Shown here in pieces: positions 19,940-29,240 of a stretch of DNA of 64,000 bases. Positions within the stretch are counted from its first letter, which is position 1. Each line of letters opens with the position of its first letter. This DNA comes from Novosphingobium sp. RL4 (GTDB taxonomy: Bacteria; Pseudomonadota; Alphaproteobacteria; Sphingomonadales; Sphingomonadaceae). A program made the position numbers and the translations under genes. The stretch lies in NCBI RefSeq assembly GCF_035658495.1, contig NZ_CP141944.1:310001-374000 (forward strand), given 5' to 3'. The notes beneath the pieces were generated by a model. That model had not been told where the DNA came from, made no database searches, and saw only the letters and a list, made by a program, of their open reading frames with translations.

Positions 19940-21127
19940 ATGGGGCGGCGCATGACCGCCCTTTCCGACCTTGAAGGACTGGTGGCCGGCCTCGATCCCG
20001 CCGCGCTGTTCCAGTTGCCCGCGCCGCTTTCCGCGCGCCGTATCGTCGTTGCCATGTCCGGCGGCGTCGACAGTTCGGTCGTCGCCGCGCTTGCCGCCGC
20101 GACCGGAGCCGAGACCATCGGCGTCACGCTCCAGCTTTACGATTACGGCGCCGCGACCGGCCGCAAGGGCGCCTGCTGCGCCGGCGACGACATTCGCGAT
20201 GCCCGCGCCGTGGCCGATCGCCTCGGCATCGCCCATTATGTCTTCGATCATGAGAGCGCCTTCCGCGAGGAAGTGGTCGAGCGCTTCGCGGACGATTACA
20301 TGGCAGGCCGGACCCCGATTCCCTGCATCCGCTGCAACATGGGGCCCAAGTTCACCGACCTGCTGACGATGGCGCGGGATCTTGGCGCGGATTGCCTTGC
20401 CACCGGCCATTACGTGCGCCGCGTCGAAGGCCCCGCCGGTTCGGAACTGCACCGCGCTTTCGATCCCGCGCGCGACCAGAGCTACTTCCTTTACGGCACC
20501 ACTGAAACGCAGCTCGATTTCCTGCGCTTCCCGCTCGGCGGCCTGCCCAAGAGCGAGACCCGACGCCTTGCCGAAGCCGCCGGACTGCGCGTTGCCGACA
20601 AGCCCGACAGCCAGGACATCTGCTTCGTGCCCGACGGCGACTATGCGAAGATCGTCCGCGCCGTCCGCCCCGAGGGCGAGGCGCCGGGCGATATCGTTCA
20701 CGCCCTTACCGGCGACGTGCTCGGCACCCATCGCGGCATCATTCATTACACCGTCGGCCAGCGCCGCGGCCTCGAGATCGGCGGCCAGCCGGAACCGCTT
20801 TACGTCGTGCGGATCGAGGCGGAGGGGCGCCGCGTGCTCGTCGGCCCGCGCAGCCTGCTGGGCGTCGCCGCTGCCACGATCACCGAATCCAACCGAATCG
20901 GCCCGCTCCCGGACGCGCCGCTGACCGCCAAGGTGCGCTCGCTGGCAAAGCCGGTGCCGATCACGCTCGAAGGGCCGCTTGGCGACGGGACGACGGCGAG
21001 GATCCGCTTCGAGAATCCCGAATACGGCGTCGCCCCGGGCCAGGCGGCAGTGATCTACGCGGGAGATCGCGTCGTCGGCGGCGGCTGGATCGACGGCACC
21101 GAAGCCGCCATTCCGCTGGACGGCTGA
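19940..21127 (+). CDS. mnmA: tRNA-specific 2-thiouridylase MnmA
   Basis: 395 residues. The PP-loop ATP site SGGVDSS is at 40-46. [12 protein letters not shown] carries the first catalytic cysteine region, and C-I-R-C-N near 130 holds the conserved cysteine pair. DQSYFLYG and the C-terminal [10 protein letters not shown] segment are also typical. Catalyses sulfur transfer to U34 of Lys, Glu and Gln tRNAs in the cytoplasm. ATG 19940 or 19952 are both possible starts; neither has a clear ribosome site. Confidence 0.95.
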   Translation: MGRRMTALSDLEGLVAGLDPAALFQLPAPLSARRIVVAMSGGVDSSVVAALAAATGAETIGVTLQLYDYGAATGRKGACCAGDDIRDARAVADRLGIAHYVFDHESAFREEVVERFADDYMAGRTPIPCIRCNMGPKFTDLLTMARDLGADCLATGHYVRRVEGPAGSELHRAFDPARDQSYFLYGTTETQLDFLRFPLGGLPKSETRRLAEAAGLRVADKPDSQDICFVPDGDYAKIVRAVRPEGEAPGDIVHALTGDVLGTHRGIIHYTVGQRRGLEIGGQPEPLYVVRIEAEGRRVLVGPRSLLGVAAATITESNRIGPLPDAPLTAKVRSLAKPVPITLEGPLGDGTTARIRFENPEYGVAPGQAAVIYAGDRVVGGGWIDGTEAAIPLDG

Positions 21128-21128
21128 G

Positions 21129-21515
21129 TCAGTTCGCCCAGGGTTCGAGCTGGCAGCCGCGATCGGGCGCGAAAGTCGCGGTCTGGCTGGCCAGCAGCGG
21201 AACGCTGGCCTTTACGGCGTGCGCCTCCGTATCCTCGGACAGCATCATCAGGCCGGCGGTACGGCCAAGGCCGGCAACCGCGATATCGCCCTTGCAGGTC
21301 TTGAGTTCGCGTTCGGAAACAAAGCGGCAGGCACAGGCCACCCGCGCGCCATAGGCGGTGCTGACCAGCGCCTGTTCGCGCAGGCCCTTCCACGAGAAGC
21401 CCAGCACGATCGCCAGTACGACCACGGCAAGCAGCACGCCGTTCCTGAGCCAGCGGGACGGTTGTCGTTCGCCGCGGCGGCTGTCCCCCATCCCGTGTGT
21501 CCCCACTGTTGCCAT
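21129..21515 (-). CDS. Small membrane-anchored protein resembling the N-terminal domain of serine hydrolases
   Basis: 128 residues with one N-terminal membrane helix (NGVLLAVVVLAIVLGFSW). The exterior part (AYGARVACACRFVSERELKTCKGDI...FAPDRGCQLEP) looks like the small N-terminal domain that precedes the catalytic domain in many sphingomonad 6-aminohexanoate-dimer-hydrolase-type serine hydrolases (A-x-x-x-C-S-x-x-F-V-x-x-R ... P-G-x-G-C-x-L). Here it is a separate gene, divergent from a serine-hydrolase-like gene that begins 32 bp away. Function unknown; the similarity is my pattern recall. Confidence 0.6.
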   Translation of the reverse strand: MATVGTHGMGDSRRGERQPSRWLRNGVLLAVVVLAIVLGFSWKGLREQALVSTAYGARVACACRFVSERELKTCKGDIAVAGLGRTAGLMMLSEDTEAHAVKASVPLLASQTATFAPDRGCQLEPWAN

Positions 21516-21547
21516 CTTCCCGCGCCTCGCACATCACACCCCGCGTC

Positions 21548-22729
21548 ATGCCGGTGCGCCGCCCTTCCCTTATCCTTGCCCTCTCCGTCCTGCCAGCCCT
21601 CGGCCTCCTGAGCGGCTGTGGACAGGACGCGCAGCAGGGCCCGCCGCCGCCCAGCGCGGAATCGCAAGCCGCGATCAAGGATGACGGCGGTGCCCCCCGC
21701 GAATCGCTCGGCCGCGCCATCGACGGCCTGTTCGGCGATGAAGAGGTAGGCCGCACCGATGCGCTGGTGGTGATGAAGCGCGGCTCGGTCATCGCCGAAC
21801 GCTACGGTGCTGGGATCAAGCCCGAAACCCGGCTGCACGGCTGGGGCATGGGCCAATGCGTGACCGCGCTGATGATCGGGCAGCTCGTCAGCGACGGCCG
21901 CCTGCGCCTGAACGAATCGGCGCCGATTCCCGCCTGGCAGCGCCCGGGCGACCCGCGCGGCGAAATCACGCTGAAGCAGCTCCTGCAGATGCGCTCGGGC
22001 CTGCGCCATTCGGAATCGGGCCCGCCCGCCGCCAACGGCAACCCGGAAGCCGGGCTCGCCCGGCAATCCGACCGTATGCGGATGCTCTATCTCGACGGGC
22101 GCGACGACATGGCCGCCTACGCCGAGGCCCAGCCGCTGGAGGCCCCTGCAGGCGCGCGCTTCGTGAACAGCGCGGCGACGCCGGTGATTCTCTCCGACCT
22201 TGCGGCGCGCGTCCTTTCGCCCGACCGCAATCCCGACCGCCGCCGCAGAGCCGTGGGCGACTATTTGCGCAACCGCGTCCTGCTTCCGCTCGGCATGGAT
22301 TCCGGCATGGCGGGGTTCGACCGCGCCGGAACGATGATCGGTTCGGCCATGATCCACGCCGATGCCCGCGACTGGGCCAAGCTCGGCGAATTCCTGCGCC
22401 ACACCGGATCGATCCAGGGCGCCCAGATCCTGCCCCGACGCTGGGTGCAGTTCATGCTGGAGCCTTCGCCCCGCAATCCCGGCTACGGCGCGGGAGTCTG
22501 GCTCAACCGGGGGCGCGGCAAGAACGGCGGCGGTGACGAGGCCGTGTTGTTTCCCGGCATGGCCCCCGCCAATGTCTTCGCCTGCGTCGGCGAGCATGGC
22601 CAATACGTGATCGGATCACCCGACCAGCTTCTCACCATCGTCCGCCTGGGCGAGAGCGACCCGCAGCAGGAACGCCTCCTGCACGACCGGCTGGGCAAGC
22701 TGATGGCGATGTTCCCCGGCGGCATCTGA
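21548..22729 (+). CDS. Degenerate serine hydrolase (beta-lactamase fold) lipoprotein, catalytic residues lost
   Basis: 393 residues from ATG 21548. A lipobox L-S-G-C at 21-24 predicts a lipoprotein. The body follows the class-C beta-lactamase / 6-aminohexanoate-hydrolase fold (DGRLRLNESAPIPAW, KQLLQMRSGL, LLPLGMDSGM, GYGAGVWLN, GQYVIGSPDQLLTIVRLG). But the S-x-x-K motif, normally G-W-S-M-x-K, reads GWGMGQ, giving Gly100 for the nucleophile and Gln103 for the lysine. The Y-x-N motif is also lost (FVNSAAT). It is therefore probably not a hydrolase; a binding role is inference. Confidence 0.8.
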   Translation: MPVRRPSLILALSVLPALGLLSGCGQDAQQGPPPPSAESQAAIKDDGGAPRESLGRAIDGLFGDEEVGRTDALVVMKRGSVIAERYGAGIKPETRLHGWGMGQCVTALMIGQLVSDGRLRLNESAPIPAWQRPGDPRGEITLKQLLQMRSGLRHSESGPPAANGNPEAGLARQSDRMRMLYLDGRDDMAAYAEAQPLEAPAGARFVNSAATPVILSDLAARVLSPDRNPDRRRRAVGDYLRNRVLLPLGMDSGMAGFDRAGTMIGSAMIHADARDWAKLGEFLRHTGSIQGAQILPRRWVQFMLEPSPRNPGYGAGVWLNRGRGKNGGGDEAVLFPGMAPANVFACVGEHGQYVIGSPDQLLTIVRLGESDPQQERLLHDRLGKLMAMFPGGI

Positions 22730-22745
22730 AAGCCCTTTTTGGCGC

Positions 22746-23684
22746 TTAAGAGGACTGATCGAGGTTCACGCGGATTGGCGGCAATACGTCCAGCCCCGCC
22801 TGCCCTGCTTCGTCCACCAGGCCTTCCGGATCGGGATGGATGAGGATTTCCGTGCCGGGGAACTCGACGGCGAGCCGGTGCTCCAGTTCGTCCATCACAC
22901 GGTGCGCCTCGCGAACGGTCATGTTCGGGTCTACCCAGACATGAAACTGCACGAAATCCTTGTTTCCCGAAGTGCGCGTGCGCAGGTCGTGAACGCCGGT
23001 GATGTCGGGATGGCGGGCAAGTACCTGGAGGAAACGGTCCTTCTTCTCCTCGGGCCACTCATGGTCCATCAACTGGTCCAGCACGTCCTGCGAGGCCCTC
23101 CAGGCGCCCCAGCCCAGCCATGCGGCAATGCCGATCCCGAACAGCGGGTCCGCCCCCCTCAGCCCCGCATAATGGTCGAGCACGAGCGCCACGATCACAG
23201 CAAGGTTGAGCATCAGATCCGACTGATAGTGGACGCTGTCGGTCTGGATGGCGATGCTGCCGGTCTTTCGGATGACATGGCGCTGCCAGGCCACCAGCAT
23301 CAGCGTCAACACGATGGCGGCCGCGGATACGGCAATGCCGCCTTCCGCCTTTTCGACCGTGCTCCCTGCCAGAAACTCCTCGACGGCGCGGCTGGCGATG
23401 GCGAGCGCGGAGATCGAAATCAGCACGATCTGGAACATCGCCGCGATCGCCTCCGCCTTGCCATGGCCGAAACGGTGCTTGTCGTCCGCCGGTTGCGAGG
23501 CGATCCAGACGCCGAGCAAGGTGGCGATACTGGCCACAAGGTCCAGCGCGGTGTCGGCCAGGCTGCCCAGCATCGCCGTCGAGCCGGTCGACCATGCCGC
23601 CCAGCCCTTGAGCGCGAGCAGGAACACCGCCGTGCCTATGCTGGCGATGGCGGCGCTGCGGTTCAGGGAGGCATGTTGATGCAA
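22746..23684 (-). CDS. Cation diffusion facilitator (CDF) transporter
   Basis: 312 residues with six predicted membrane segments. TM2 carries SLADTALDLVAS and TM5 carries IQTDSVHYQSDLMLN, the metal-binding D-x-x-x-D / H-x-x-x-D pattern of FieF-like transporters. A cytoplasmic domain (GVHDLRTRTSGNKDFVQFHVWVD) follows. Exports divalent cations (Zn, Fe, Co or Mn) in exchange for protons; the ion cannot be assigned. Lies 19 bp after pdxH on the same strand. Confidence 0.9.
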   Translation of the reverse strand: MHQHASLNRSAAIASIGTAVFLLALKGWAAWSTGSTAMLGSLADTALDLVASIATLLGVWIASQPADDKHRFGHGKAEAIAAMFQIVLISISALAIASRAVEEFLAGSTVEKAEGGIAVSAAAIVLTLMLVAWQRHVIRKTGSIAIQTDSVHYQSDLMLNLAVIVALVLDHYAGLRGADPLFGIGIAAWLGWGAWRASQDVLDQLMDHEWPEEKKDRFLQVLARHPDITGVHDLRTRTSGNKDFVQFHVWVDPNMTVREAHRVMDELEHRLAVEFPGTEILIHPDPEGLVDEAGQAGLDVLPPIRVNLDQSS

Positions 23685-23703
23685 GGAAACGCTCCGGCAG
23701 GGC

Positions 23704-24315
23704 TCAGGGATAAAGCAGCGTGCTGGCCCAGCCGCCTTCGGCGTTCCGCACGAAACGGCGGCGTTCGTGAAGCCGGTAGGGACGGTCGTGCCAGAACTCT
23801 ATCGCAGCGGGAACCACGCGGAATCCGCCCCAATGCGCGGGGCGCTCGATCTCGCCATCGCCGAAGCGGGCGCGAACTTCCTCGTAGCGGGCCAGGAACG
23901 TTTCGCGGCTATCGAGCGAAGCCGACTGGTCGGACGCGACTGCGCCAAGCTGCGAATCGCGGGCGCGCGAGTGGAAATAGGCATCGGCCTCTTCCGTGCT
24001 GACCGGCTCGAGCCGGCCCTCGATACGAATCTGGCGGCGCAGGCTCTTCCAGTGGAACAGCAGCGCCACGTGCGGATTGGCGGCTATTTCCTGGCCTTTG
24101 CGGCTGTGTCCATTGGTATAGAACACGAAGCCGTCCGGGCCGTAGCCCTTGAGCAGGACCATCCTGACCGAAGGCAGCCCGTCCGGCGTTGCCGTGGCCA
24201 GTGCCATGGCGTTTGAATCATTCGGCTCCGCTTCGCGGGCCTCGTCGTACCAGGCCTTGAACAGGGCGAACGGATCGCCGTGGGGAATGACTTCGCGGGC
24301 CTGTTCAGCTTCCAT
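23704..24315 (-). CDS. pdxH: Pyridoxamine 5'-phosphate oxidase
   Basis: 203 residues; ATG 24315 is chosen because AGGAAG lies five bases upstream. FMN-binding and substrate motifs are present: PSVRMVLLKGYGPDGFVFYTN, SRKGQEIAANPHVALLFHW, QIRIEGRLE and the C-terminal HWGGFRVVP...LHERRRF...LLYP. It makes the active cofactor pyridoxal phosphate from PNP or PMP. Probably co-transcribed with the CDF transporter downstream. The 24316-24533 gap holds no gene. Confidence 0.95.
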   Translation of the reverse strand: MEAEQAREVIPHGDPFALFKAWYDEAREAEPNDSNAMALATATPDGLPSVRMVLLKGYGPDGFVFYTNGHSRKGQEIAANPHVALLFHWKSLRRQIRIEGRLEPVSTEEADAYFHSRARDSQLGAVASDQSASLDSRETFLARYEEVRARFGDGEIERPAHWGGFRVVPAAIEFWHDRPYRLHERRRFVRNAEGGWASTLLYP

Positions 24316-24533
24316 CTTCACTTCCTGACGAAATTATGTGCGGTCTTTGCCGGCGGGCAAGATAACCCTCCGGCTCCCCCCCGCTCCCCGCGCCTACAAA
24401 AGCACCGCGGTTGCGGCAATTCCTGATGGCCCAGAGGGACATGGGCAAGAACATGGCCGGTGCAATAGACGCACGGCCGGATCTAGGAAAGCACCGCTTG
24501 CCGTGCGGCTCGTCCCCACCTAGCTAGGATGCC

Positions 24534-25502
24534 ATGGCAGCAGACCCTTATTCGACCCTTGGCGTATCGCGCACAGCCAGCGAGAAGGACATCAAGTCCG
24601 CCTATCGCAAGCTGGCGAAAGAACTTCATCCCGATACCAACAAGGACAATCCAAAGGCTTCGGAACGCTTCTCCGAGGTGACATCGGCTTACGACCTGCT
24701 TTCCGACAAGGACAAGCGGGCCAGGTTCGATCGCGGCGAGATCGACGCGGACGGCAACCCGATGGGCTTCGGCGGCATGGGCGGCGGCGGCGGATTCGGC
24801 GGCGGCGGTTTTGGCGGCGGGCCGGGCGGGCAGCGCGGATTCGGCGGCGGATTCGGCGGCAATGACGGGATCGACCTTGAAGACCTGTTCGGCGGCATCT
24901 TCGGCGGCTCCGGCCAGCGCGGACCCGGCGGCTTCGGGGGAGCCGGAATGGGCGGAGGCGGAGGACGCGGCCGTGCGGCACCGCGCGGCGCCAACGTGAA
25001 TTACCGCCTTTCCGTGCCTTTGCCCGACGCAGCAGAGCTGAAACCGCAGCGCATCACCCTGTCGGATGGCAAGACCATCGATCTCAAGCTCCCTGCCGGA
25101 CTTGAGGACGGCACCCAGATGCGCCTTGCCGGGAAGGGCGAAGCCGGCCCCGGGGGCATGGGCGACGCCATCGTCACCCTGAACATCCAGCCGCATGCCT
25201 TCTTCCGCCAGGATGGCGACGATTTGCGGGTGGATCTGCCGATCACCCTCGACGAGGCGCTGAATGGCGGCAAGGTCAAGGCGCCCACTGCCTCCGGCGC
25301 GGTGATGCTTTCGGTTCCGGTCGGTGCAAGTTCCGGCAAGGTGCTTCGCCTCAAGGGACGCGGCATGACCCGCAAGGACAGCAGCCGAGGCGATCTGCTC
25401 ATCACCCTCCAGATCGTCCTTCCCGAACACGACGCCGACTTGGCCAAGCGTCTGGAAGGCTGGAAGGACAACCGCGACGTCCGGGCGAAACTCGGAATCT
25501 GA
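24534..25502 (+). CDS. DnaJ C-terminal domain co-chaperone (CbpA-like)
   Basis: 322 residues. J domain at 1-70 with HPD at 32-34, then a very glycine-rich linker (about 75-150, GGGFGGG-type repeats), then the two C-terminal substrate-binding domains (LPAGLEDGTQMRLAGKGEAGPGG; RLKGRGMTRKD). It lacks the zinc-finger CxxCxGxG repeats, so it is CbpA/DjlA-like rather than DnaJ itself. Stimulates DnaK. No heat-shock promoter was identified. Confidence 0.9.
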   Translation: MAADPYSTLGVSRTASEKDIKSAYRKLAKELHPDTNKDNPKASERFSEVTSAYDLLSDKDKRARFDRGEIDADGNPMGFGGMGGGGGFGGGGFGGGPGGQRGFGGGFGGNDGIDLEDLFGGIFGGSGQRGPGGFGGAGMGGGGGRGRAAPRGANVNYRLSVPLPDAAELKPQRITLSDGKTIDLKLPAGLEDGTQMRLAGKGEAGPGGMGDAIVTLNIQPHAFFRQDGDDLRVDLPITLDEALNGGKVKAPTASGAVMLSVPVGASSGKVLRLKGRGMTRKDSSRGDLLITLQIVLPEHDADLAKRLEGWKDNRDVRAKLGI

Positions 25503-25613
25503 CCCGGCATCGGCGGCGCGGCGCGGGACGGTTGAGCACCCCTGTGCCGCCCCGCCCTTGGCCAAGCCCCTGCCGGATTTGAATATCCGGCCCCGACCGC
25601 CTATGTCGGCAGG

Positions 25614-26633
25614 GTGAAAGGCGATCCGTCGACAGAACTGGCGACTACGGCCGCGATCTCGCCCGAGGCGCGTCGCCGCGCCGCCTTGCGCTGGCGGGAA
25701 ATGCAGGAGCGGATTTCGCGCCCCCGGCCCAACAACCGGCCCTACACCGTCATTTCGCGCGTTGTCGCCGGCACCTGGGAAGATGGCTTCATTCACGCGG
25801 GCAATTTCGCGTACATGTCGATCGTCGCGCTGTTCCCCTTCTTCATCGCGCTGGCGGCAATCTACGCGGCGCTGGGGGAGCAGGGACAACTCGAAAGCTC
25901 GATCAATGCCGTGCTCGCCGCCCTTCCCCCGCGCGTGGAGGAAGCGCTGGCGCCGGTCGCACGCGATGCCGCAACCGCACGCCACGGCTGGCTGCTGTGG
26001 ATCGGCGGCGCGCTGGGCCTGTGGACCACGACCAGCCTGATCGAGACTATCCGCGATATCCTCCATCGTGCCTACGGCATGACCAAGGGACTGAAATTCT
26101 GGAGAAACCGCCTGGCGTCGAGCGGGCTGATCTTCGGTTCGGTGCTGATGCTGCTGCTTTCGCTGTCCTCGCAAGTGATGATTTCCGTGATCGAGGAAGT
26201 ACTGCTGACGCTGTTTCCGGGGCTCGGACGCTTCGATTACCAGATCACGATTTCGCGCGGGATCACTGCGATCACGCTGTTCGGATCGCTCTACGTCCTG
26301 TTTTTCCTGCTGACTCCCACGCGATATCAGGCCCGGCGTTACCCGAAATGGCCCGGCGCCCTGCTCGTCGCCAGCTGGTGGTTCGGCACGGCCTGGCTCC
26401 TTCCCAGAGTGTTGCGCAATTTCATCGCTTACGATTTGACGTACGGAAGTCTCGCCGGAGTGATGATCGCGCTTTTCTTTTTCTGGCTTGTCGGACTAGG
26501 GATGGTCGCAGGCGCGGAACTCAATGCCGCCCTCACCGTCAGTCCCGAGGAGCAGGAAATGCTCGCCGGCGGCGCAGGCGGGAGAAGCAGCACGACTGCA
26601 CAGAACAACGAAGTACAGGAAGAACACGAATGA
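25614..26633 (+). CDS. YihY/BrkB-family inner-membrane protein
   Basis: 339 residues from GTG 25614. About six membrane segments; family markers AGNFAYMSIVALFPFFIAL, LWTTTSLIETIRDILHRAYG and YDLTYGSLAGVMIALFFFWL. Earlier annotated as RNase BN, which is incorrect for this family; a transport or envelope role is likely. The stop overlaps the fabI start as ATGA, so translation is coupled. Confidence 0.88.
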   Translation: MKGDPSTELATTAAISPEARRRAALRWREMQERISRPRPNNRPYTVISRVVAGTWEDGFIHAGNFAYMSIVALFPFFIALAAIYAALGEQGQLESSINAVLAALPPRVEEALAPVARDAATARHGWLLWIGGALGLWTTTSLIETIRDILHRAYGMTKGLKFWRNRLASSGLIFGSVLMLLLSLSSQVMISVIEEVLLTLFPGLGRFDYQITISRGITAITLFGSLYVLFFLLTPTRYQARRYPKWPGALLVASWWFGTAWLLPRVLRNFIAYDLTYGSLAGVMIALFFFWLVGLGMVAGAELNAALTVSPEEQEMLAGGAGGRSSTTAQNNEVQEEHE

Positions 26634-27433
26634 CCGGTCTGATGCAGGGTAAACGCGGCCTGATCATGGGCCTTGCCAACGACAAGTCCCTGGCCTGGGG
26701 CATCGCGAAGAAGCTGCACGAACAGGGCGCGGAACTGGCCTTCTCCTATCAGGGCGAAGCGCTGGCCAAGCGCGTGAAGCCGCTGGCGGAAAGCCTGGGC
26801 AGCGATTTCCTCATCGATTGCGACGTTTCGGACATGGCAGCCCTCGACACCGCCTTCGAAACGCTGGCCGAACGCTGGCCCACGATCGACTTCATCGTCC
26901 ACGCCATCGGCTTCTCGGACAAGAACGAGCTGCGCGGCAAGTACGTCAACACCAGCCTCGACAACTTCCTGATGACGATGAACATCTCGGCCTACAGCCT
27001 CGTCGCCGTCACCAAGCGCGCAGCGCCGATGATGCCCGAAGGCGGTTCGATCCTCACGCTGACTTATTACGGCGCCGAAAAGGTCGTGCCGCACTACAAC
27101 GTGATGGGCGTGGCCAAGGCGGCGCTCGAAGCCTCGGTCATGTACCTTGCCAACGATCTCGGCCCGCAGAACATCCGCGTGAACGCGATCTCGGCCGGTC
27201 CGATCAAGACCCTGGCCGCCAGCGGCATCGGCGATTTCCGCTACATCCTCAAGTGGAACGAACTGAACTCGCCGCTGCGCCGCAACGTCACCATCGACGA
27301 TGTGGGCGGTTCGGGCCTCTACTTCCTTTCCGACCTGTCCTCAGGCGTGACCGGCGAAACGCATCACGTCGACGCGGGCTACCACGTGGTGGGCATGAAG
27401 CAGGAAGACGCACCGGATATCGCGCTGAGCTGA
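26630..27433 (+). CDS. fabI: Enoyl-ACP reductase [NADH]
   Basis: 267 residues from ATG 26630. Residues match E. coli FabI numbering: Tyr146, Tyr156, Met159 and Lys163 in the TYYGAEKVVPHYNVMGVAK stretch, and the Gly-rich GLANDKSLAWGIAK nucleotide motif at 14-27. It performs the last reduction of each fatty-acid elongation cycle and is the target of triclosan-type inhibitors. Overlaps yihY by 4 bp; followed by a bidirectional terminator. Confidence 0.97.
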   Translation: MTGLMQGKRGLIMGLANDKSLAWGIAKKLHEQGAELAFSYQGEALAKRVKPLAESLGSDFLIDCDVSDMAALDTAFETLAERWPTIDFIVHAIGFSDKNELRGKYVNTSLDNFLMTMNISAYSLVAVTKRAAPMMPEGGSILTLTYYGAEKVVPHYNVMGVAKAALEASVMYLANDLGPQNIRVNAISAGPIKTLAASGIGDFRYILKWNELNSPLRRNVTIDDVGGSGLYFLSDLSSGVTGETHHVDAGYHVVGMKQEDAPDIALS

Positions 27434-27456
27434 TCGGCGCTTTTGCCAGGCAAACG

Positions 27457-27490
27457 AAAAGGGGCCGGGAAGCGATTCCCGGCCCCTTTT
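27457..27490. terminator. Bidirectional intrinsic terminator between fabI and a convergent gene
   Basis: AAAA, an 11-bp perfect stem GGGGCCGGGAA / TTCCCGGCCCC around GCGA, then TTTT. It can serve fabI (plus) and the exported protein gene (minus). Confidence 0.93.
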
Positions 27491-27510
27491 CGCGAGGTAT
27501 CGGCAAGAAC

Positions 27511-28113
27511 TTACGGCTTGGGCTTGGGCAGCGGAGCAGCGGGCTGCCCAGCGGCGGCGGCGGCCTTGGCATCCTCTTCCGCTTCCTGGCGCTGGCGCTG
27601 GTCGAAATAGGCCTTCTCGGCTTCCTCGACCCGCTTCTGCTGCTCGGCGGCATCCGCATCAATGGTGGACAGGCGCTTCTCGCGTTCGGCCTGGATCAGT
27701 TCGCTGAACTTAACGTCCGAACCGTTCTTCTTTTCGGCATAGGCACGGTCGATCAGCTTCTGGGTGCACCCTGAAGCACCGCCCGCACCGACCGGCGAAC
27801 AGCTCATGTTGCCGAAAGCACCCACTGTTTCATAAGCCTGGACCTTGTTGGTCCAGGCATCGGACTTGGGCGAATCGATACCGCGCAGCGGTTCGGGAAT
27901 ACGGTAGCGCTCGGCTTCCGCCTTGCGGGCGCAGACGGTGATTTCGCCGCTGGCCGAGGCCGGGCAAGGATCGTCGCCATAGATGATGAGCTGGTTGACC
28001 TTCTCGTCACCGGCCCCGAGGCTGTCTTCCTGCGCCGCAGCCGGAAGCGCGCCGAGGGTCAGCCCAAGCCCGAACGTGGCGATGGCTGCTGCTGTGGTCA
28101 GGAGGCGCGTCAT
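27511..28113 (-). CDS. Exported sphingomonad-type protein of unknown function
   Basis: 200 residues from ATG 28113, with a signal peptide ending GALPAAAQ (about residue 29). The mature N-terminal part has DDPCPASASGEITVCARK and AERYRIPEPLRG, a pattern I recognise from uncharacterised Sphingomonadales proteins. The second half is a charged helix (FSELIQAEREKRLSTIDADAAEQQKRVEEAE) with coiled-coil character, and the tail is proline/alanine-rich. Function unknown, periplasmic. In-frame upstream codons lack a signal sequence and were rejected. Confidence 0.75.
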   Translation of the reverse strand: MTRLLTTAAAIATFGLGLTLGALPAAAQEDSLGAGDEKVNQLIIYGDDPCPASASGEITVCARKAEAERYRIPEPLRGIDSPKSDAWTNKVQAYETVGAFGNMSCSPVGAGGASGCTQKLIDRAYAEKKNGSDVKFSELIQAEREKRLSTIDADAAEQQKRVEEAEKAYFDQRQRQEAEEDAKAAAAAGQPAAPLPKPKP

Positions 28114-28229
28114 GGGAAACTCCAGCTTGGTCGAGAACGTCGCGTGACCCGATATAGGGTCTGACGGCCTTGAACGGTACCTTAAGGTAACATGGCACCC
28201 CTCTTGGGCGCCAATATAACGCCCGGATT

Positions 28230-28745
28230 TCAGATTCTTTCCGAGAGCTTGATCGCTACGCGGCATCCGAGTCGGATCGCATTGAACAGGAGCGGATAGG
28301 CAGGCGCCTCTTCAGCCCCGGCCGCCAGGGCAGCGTCGCGGTGTTCGCGCTCCTCATCCCGGAACTTGAGGATGGCCTCGCCCAGTTCTGGATCCTCGTC
28401 GCCAAGGTCCTCAAGCTGCTCGGTGTAGTGGCGGTCGATCTCGGTCTCGATCGCGGCGGTGCACGCCATCGCCGCCTTAGGGCCGATCAGCGCCGTTGCC
28501 GCGCCGAGCGCATAGCCCGCCACCGACCATACCGGCTGAAGCAATGTCGGGCGCACGCCGCGTTCCGCGATCATCGCATCGAAGCGCGCCTTATGCTCGG
28601 CCTCCTGCTCGGCCATGCCGGCGATCTCGGTGGAGTGCGGCGCGCGCGCGCCCATCACCGCAAGCTGGCCCGCATAGATCCGCGTCGCCCCATATTCGCC
28701 GGCCTGGTCGACGCGCAGCATCCGCGCGGCCTTGGGTGACGTCAT
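28230..28745 (-). CDS. coq7: Demethoxyubiquinone hydroxylase (Coq7 family)
   Basis: 171 residues from ATG 28745. Di-iron ligands are visible as EYGATRIY, EQEAEHKARF, ETEIDRHY and DEEREHRDAAL (E-x-x-H pairs in a four-helix bundle). Hydroxylates demethoxyubiquinone in the penultimate ring hydroxylation of ubiquinone synthesis. The ATGA overlap with dsbB shows coupling in the ctpA-dsbB-coq7 operon. Confidence 0.93.
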   Translation of the reverse strand: MTSPKAARMLRVDQAGEYGATRIYAGQLAVMGARAPHSTEIAGMAEQEAEHKARFDAMIAERGVRPTLLQPVWSVAGYALGAATALIGPKAAMACTAAIETEIDRHYTEQLEDLGDEDPELGEAILKFRDEEREHRDAALAAGAEEAPAYPLLFNAIRLGCRVAIKLSERI

Positions 28746-29230
28746 GGCTGGACCTTCAGACTGCGGGCGACGAAGCCGAACACGGCCAGCGCGCCCAGGG
28801 TGGAGATGAGGAAGTTGAATCCGGCGAGCGAAATTCCCCCAAGCGTCCAGGGCGCAACGTCGCACCGGATCACCGGCGCGTTCATGATCGCATCCATCGG
28901 GTCGACACCGGCCGCGAACGGGCTGGACGTGCAGGCGGTCATGCCTTCCCACCAGCCGTATTCGACTCCGGCATGGAAACCGCCGATGAGGCCCGAAACC
29001 AGCACGCCCAGCGCCGCCACCGCCACCAGCGGGCGGACCGGACGCCAGAAAAAGGCGAGCGCGGCAAAGACGATCGCGAACATGTGCGGATAGCGCTGCC
29101 ACCAGCACATTTCGCAAGGATGCAGGCCGAAGGCATACTGGCTGACATAGGCCCCGCCGAGCAGGACCACGGGAATGGCGAAAGCCAGCGCGCGGGCGGC
29201 GCGCAAGGGTGCGGCAACGGCAACGGTCAT
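28742..29230 (-). CDS. dsbB: Disulfide bond formation protein B family
   Basis: 162 residues from ATG 29230, four hydrophobic segments. The quinone-linked C-E-M-C motif is at 39-42 (HPCEMCWWQRYPH); the second periplasmic pair is in TACTSS and VIRCDV. Reoxidises a DsbA-like thiol oxidase using quinone. Short DsbI-like form. No dsbA is nearby. Coupled by 4-bp overlap to coq7, which makes the quinone it needs. Confidence 0.88.
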   Translation of the reverse strand: MTVAVAAPLRAARALAFAIPVVLLGGAYVSQYAFGLHPCEMCWWQRYPHMFAIVFAALAFFWRPVRPLVAVAALGVLVSGLIGGFHAGVEYGWWEGMTACTSSPFAAGVDPMDAIMNAPVIRCDVAPWTLGGISLAGFNFLISTLGALAVFGFVARSLKVQP

Positions 29231-29240
29231 CGCGGCGGCC

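Noticed and set aside
27385..27396. Another parS-like CACGTG (in fabI)
   Set aside because: Flanks read TACCACGTGGTG, missing the GTTNC and GAAAC arms.
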